A stretch of 64,000 bases of DNA from Holothuria scabra (Eukaryota > Echinodermata > Holothuroidea > Aspidochirotida > Holothuriidae): contig CM074185.1 of assembly GCA_037179385.1 (NCBI GenBank), positions 8,179,371-8,243,370 on the forward strand, read 5' to 3'. The translations under genes were made by a program, and so were the position numbers. A model generated the notes under the pieces. That model was given only the letters and a program-made list of their open reading frames with translations, was not told the origin of the DNA and did no database searches. The first letter of the stretch is position 1. Every line of letters begins with the position of its first letter. Of this stretch, positions 58,901 through 64,000 are shown piece after piece.

Positions 58901-61900
58901 ATACTATCTGTGTTTGTAAGGGTTTTGCGAAATGACCTATTTAAATGATCTTGGCCTACTAGGCTTTAAAAGGTTTCCTGATGAGGTTTTAGGTGCTTAA
59001 TTCATAACAAGTTAAACCCCTTACAAGCCTCCTCAGCAGCATTTGTTACCAATTACCTAACCTTTAGGCTACTGTATAAAAACCTGTCAGCATACTCTGA
59101 CAGGTTTTTATCTGCACTGTTACCAGTTTCTCGTGAGTCAGCTGAGAAGCTGTCATGCCCAGGATACTCAACTTTTTTGCCATATTGGTTCATGTCAGTT
59201 TAGGCTATGCCATGCTAAGTATTTATTTCCTTAAATTTTTCTTCCAGTTGCATTTTCAACAATGACATCTGTACTCAGTTGGACTGCGACAAACAGTGTT
59301 TTACCTCTTGCATTTTTAGGGGATTGTTGTACATACTGACGGTCACATTCCATACGAGAAGGAGGCTTGTCTGGAAGGCTATGCAGTGAAAGAGCATCAA
59401 TTAGCAGTGGCTCTTTTTTCTGCATAACAATTGTATTACTCTTTTTACTTGTAATTTCAGGAACAACCTTACGTGCTGACTGCTACAGAGTTCTCACAGG
59501 ACGTAGCAAGGAGGGAAATCTGAGTAATCTGTGTGCTTAGCTGGTACTTATGAAAGTTGGATGCAAGCCTAGCCTTACTGCAAACAGACATTACATGGAT
59601 CCCTTTCAGGTTTGCTAATCTCTCTTAATAATTCTATGTAGTGTCCCAAAGATTCACTTTGAAACTGCACAGAGGATGTATAAGTACCATTTGTGTGAAG
59701 AGAAATCTGGAGACAAAGTGGACCCTTTTGAAGTTGGTTTGAGGTCTGGTTCGATCTTTTGAAGTTTTCTCATGCACATTTTTGAGACTTAAAATAGATC
59801 CTGTCAGCCAAAAGACATGCCAGTAGGGCCAAGGATTACCCATTCTGCAATTCAAGAAGGTGTCATGGTGATAGAAAGAAGAAATCTGCAAATAGATTAA
59901 CCTTGCAGAGTGTTGTGACTCAGTCCTGCACTAAACCCTTTTTCAGTGTACAAAGTCCATGCACAGGCATAAAATGGGGAAAAGCAGAGAAATATGTCAC
60001 AAAGATGCCATAAATCCTTCAAAATGTGAGTCAAATCCTACTTTGAGTTGCACAAGTCCTTTATAGGCTTTAAATTTCATTTTGTGAAAATTTTTAAAAA
60101 ATTGAAAAAATTCACCTCTCTCTTAAGGGAGCATATCCCAATTAGCAGGTGTATTACTGCGTCCATTTGTTCGCCCTCAGATAGAGTCCCTAAAAGGAGC
60201 ACTTTTTGATATGTTATGGAATGAGCTGGGGTTTCCTGTAAGTTTCTTCTGAAAGTATATTAAATGAAGTACCATTGGTGAAAAAATGGGCTTAATTGAA
60301 GCAATTTTGTGGAAATTATGGGCCTTAGAAGCTGGCGGAGGCATACCGAGATTTTAGTGAAAAACAAGGCTTGGAAAAGGTGGTTTGAACTTTGAGGTGA
60401 AATAGCAAAAAATCTTCACGGTCATGATATGGTAAATTGAAAGTGCCATGAATGGCCAACTTGTCAGCTTTCATATGAGGGGTAGCTTGACCCTGGCGAA
60501 AACTTCGACAAGCTTTTAGAGGCCCGTTTACTTTTTGAATTTAGTGTGTAAGTCAATGGAGGAATTAATGGGGATATGCTCCCTTAAGGGCAGGAATGCT
60601 GAAATTTTCAAATTGGTAGGAAGTTGACCAAACTTGGCTTTCTGTACTTCATAGGCTATGTAAAAGCCAATTATGGGCAGACGTCATGCAATTTCTCGCT
60701 TGAGTGATTTTTAGGGCCAAATTGGCAATTTTTTGGCCAAAACGGTAAAAAAACAAAAAAACGGAGCAATATAGGCATTTTAACACAAAACCGTGCATTG
60801 TATTATTCCAAAGTCAAACCCTCTGGATGAACACAGTACAAGGATGTTATATTAGGGCTACCGTACAGCTCTGTGAAGTAGTCCCGGCCCGGGAGATTGT
60901 AAATTGGCTCCGACACATACACATCAATCTTTTTACGTTGTTGTGAAGCATAATGCAATCCGAGTGAGATCCCCTCATTACTTTGATGTTTGAAAGTCTA
61001 GTGATTCGGTGAGTGCATGTCAAGTATACAATAGAGTTTAAGCATATGGCTAGGTGATTTATTTAGCTGTTAGAGCTGATTTAGACTCCTAAGAGCCTCA
61101 CATGACAACAAAGTTAGGCCTAGTCACATACTCTCCTAGTTTACGTTGCCAATACATACTATCTGTGTTTGTAAGGGTTTTGCGAAATGACCTATTTAAA
61201 TGATCTTGGCCTACTAGGCTTTAAAAGGTTTCCTGATGAGGTTTTAGGTGCTTAATTCATAACAAGTTAAACCCCTTACAAGCCTCCTCAGCAGCATTTG
61301 TTACCAATTACCTAACCTTTAGGCTACTGTATAAAAACCTGTCAGCATACTCTGACAGGTTTTTATCTGCACTGTTACCAGTTTCTCGTGAGTCAGCTGA
61401 GAAGCTGTCATGCCCAGGATACTCAACTTTTTGCCATATTGGTTCATGTCAGTTTAGGCTATGCCATGCTAAGTATTTATTTCCTTAAATTTTTCTTCCA
61501 GTTGCATTTTCAACAATGACATCTGTACTCAGTTGGACTGCGACAAACAGTGTTTTACCTCTTGCATTTTTAGGGGATTGTTGTACATACTGACGGTCAC
61601 ATTCCATACGAGAAGGAGGCTTGTCTGGAAGGCTATGCAGTGAAAGAGCATCAATTAGCAGTGGCTCTTTTTCTGCATAACAATTGTATTACTCTTTTTA
61701 CTTGTAATTTCAGGAACAACCTTACGTGCTGACTGCTACAGAGTTCTCACAGGACGTAGCAAGGAGGGAAATCTGAGTAATCTGTGTGCTTAGCTGGTAC
61801 TTATGAAAGTTGGATGCAAGCCTAGCCTTACTGCAAACAGACATTACATGGATCCCTTTCAGGTTTGCTAATCTCTCTTAATAATTCTATGTAGTGTCCC

Positions 61901-64000
61901 AAAGATTCACTTTGAAACTGCACAGAGGATGTATAAGTACCATTTGTGTGAAGAGAAATCTGGAGACAAAGTGGACCCTTTTGAAGTTGGTTTGAGGTCT
62001 GGTTCGATCTTTTGAAGTTTTCTCATGCACATTTTTGAGACTTAAAATAGATCCTGTCAGCCAAAAGACATGCCAGTAGGGCCAAGGATTACCCATTCTG
62101 CAATTCAAGAAGGTGTCATGGTGATAGAAAGAAGAAATCTGCAAATAGATTAACCTTGCAGAGTGTTGTGACTCAGTCCTGCACTAAACCCTTTTTCAGT
62201 GTACAAAGTCCATGCACAGGCATAAAATGGGGAAAAGCAGAGAAATATGTCACAAAGATGCCATAAATCCTTCAAAATGTGAGTCAAATCCTACTTTGAG
62301 TTGCACAAGTCCTTTATAGGCTTTAAATTTCATTTTGTGAAAATTTTTAAAAAATTGAAAAAATTCACCTCTCTCTTAAGGGAGCATATCCCAATTAGCA
62401 GGTGTATTACTGCGTCCATTTGTTCGCCCTCAGATAGAGTCCCTAAAAGGAGCACTTTTTGATATGTTATGGAATGAGCTGGGGTTTCCTGTAAGTTTCT
62501 TCTGAAAGTATATTAAATGAAGTACCATTGGTGAAAAAATGGGCTTAATTGAAGCAATTTTGTGGAAATTATGGGCCTTAGAAGCTGGCGGAGGCATACC
62601 GAGATTTTAGTGAAAAACAAGGCTTGGAAAAGGTGGTTTGAACTTTGAGGTGAAATAGCAAAAAATCTTCACGGTCATGATATGGTAAATTGAAAGTGCC
62701 ATGAATGGCCAACTTGTCAGCTTTCATATGAGGGGTAGCTTGACCCTGGCGAAAACTTCGACAAGCTTTTAGAGGCCCGTTTACTTTTTGAATTTAGTGT
62801 GTAAGTCAATGGAGGAATTAATGGGGATATGCTCCCTTAAGGGCAGGAATGCTGAAATTTTCAAATTGGTAGGAAGTTGACCAAACTTGGCTTTCTGTAC
62901 TTCATAGGCTATGTAAAAGCCAATTATGGGCAGACGTCATGCAATTTCTCGCTTGAGTGATTTTTAGGGCCAAATTGGCAATTTTTTGGCCAAAACGGTA
63001 AAAAAACAAAAAAACGGAGCAATATAGGCATTTTAACACAAAACCGTGCATTGTATTATTCCAAAGTCAAACCCTCTGGATGAACACAGTACAAGGATGT
63101 TATATTAGGGCTACCGTACAGCTCTGTGAAGTAGTCCCGGCCCGGGAGATTGTAAATTGGCTCCGACACATACACATCAATCTTTTTACGTTGTTGTGAA
63201 GCATAATGCAATCCGAGTGAGATCCCCTCATTACTTTGATGTTTGAAAGTCTAGTGATTCGGTGAGTGCATGTCAAGTATACAATAGAGTTTAAGCATAT
63301 GGCTAGGTGATTTATTTAGCTGTTAGAGCTGATTTAGACTCCTAAGAGCCTCACATGACAACAAAGTTAGGCCTAGTCACATACTCTCCTAGTTTACGTT
63401 GCCAATACATACTATCTGTGTTTGTAAGGGTTTTGCGAAATGACCTATTTAAATGATCTTGGCCTACTAGGCTTTAAAAGGTTTCCTGATGAGGTTTTAG
63501 GTGCTTAATTCATAACAAGTTAAACCCCTTACAAGCCTCCTCAGCAGCATTTGTTACCAATTACCTAACCTTTAGGCTACTGTATAAAAACCTGTCAGCA
63601 TACTCTGACAGGTTTTTATCTGCACTGTTACCAGTTTCTCGTGAGTCAGCTGAGAAGCTGTCATGCCCAGGATACTCAACTTTTTTGCCATATTGGTTCA
63701 TGTCAGTTTAGGCTATGCCATGCTAAGTATTTATTTCCTTAAATTTTTCTTCCAGTTGCATTTTCAACAATGACATCTGTACTCAGTTGGACTGCGACAA
63801 ACAGTGTTTTACCTCTTGCATTTTTAGGGGATTGTTGTACATACTGACGGTCACATTCCATACGAGAAGGAGGCTTGTCTGGAAGGCTATGCAGTGAAAG
63901 AGCATCAATTAGCAGTGGCTCTTTTTTCTGCATAACAATTGTATTACTCTTTTTTACTTGTAATTTCAGGAACAACCTTACGTGCTGACTGCTACAGAGT

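Larger units (their letters stand above)
50722..64000 (+). repeat. Tandem array of ~2,255-bp unit, 5.9 copies, continuing off the window
   Basis: Using GGTCTGGTTCGATC as marker, copies begin at 50723, 52976, 55233, 57487, 59743 and 61996, giving periods of 2253, 2257, 2254, 2256 and 2253. Copies are nearly identical; differences are mostly single-base or homopolymer length changes (for example the run before GATATG at 51184/53436/57952, and the A-run near 51727/53985/56240). Each contains, in order, a TTAA-bounded MITE, a palindromic CCCGGCCCGGGAG block, a 15-bp-stem hairpin and exon-like open stretches. The left border is sharp and the right border lies beyond 64000. Confidence 0.97.

Noticed and set aside
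50722..64000. Array considered as rDNA or histone cluster
   Set aside because: No rRNA-like or histone-like text is present in the unit, and its base composition is AT-rich throughout.

Overview
This is eukaryotic, intron-bearing, AT-rich DNA, most likely from a marine deuterostome invertebrate and probably an echinoderm. The clues are a Penelope-like element with a GIY-YIG endonuclease, a foldback transposon built like sea-urchin TU elements, many short TAGGCCTA/CCTAGG palindromes, 'GGCGTAGCTAGG + poly-G' hAT-type ends, and a SAMD3-like multi-exon gene. The species call is inference. Nothing bacterial is present. A run of 100 N (30246-30345) is an assembly gap.

Layout. 1-30 kb is almost entirely layered mobile DNA: a 450-bp inverted-repeat MITE (201-649); a hAT-like element with a perfect 8-bp duplication (5369-7291); a Harbinger-like MITE (7359-7816); a 145-bp tandem array whose monomers carry a perfect DR1 nuclear-receptor site (core 10206-11010); TTAA and hAT MITEs (12165-12909); a three-level nest (14775-18440); and a Penelope-like retroelement complex (19060-25395) whose inverted second copy was split by a 3.48-kb hAT-like element (21441-24921). 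A decayed TRAF-type MATH-domain pseudogene lies at 26416-26957.

32.5-41 kb holds the one convincing host gene, five exons on the + strand (34824-39861) encoding about 439 residues of a SAMD3-like protein. Its 5' end is not resolved. All visible splice sites and the stop are intact, but the large exon carries two apparent one-base losses, both in homopolymers. 41.5-49.5 kb returns to mobile DNA: a TTAA MITE, a 168-bp tandem repeat, a large foldback element with minisatellite ends (43281-46804) that was itself interrupted, and a third hAT copy (48174-49536).

50722-64000 is a head-to-tail array of a unit of about 2,255 bp, 5.9 near-identical copies running off the window. Each unit contains a TTAA-flanked 464-bp MITE, a perfect 15-bp-stem hairpin and short exon-like open stretches of unknown identity. 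No set of genes here forms an obvious pathway. The window is best read as one host gene embedded in repeat-dense chromatin next to a young, possibly gene-containing, tandem array.
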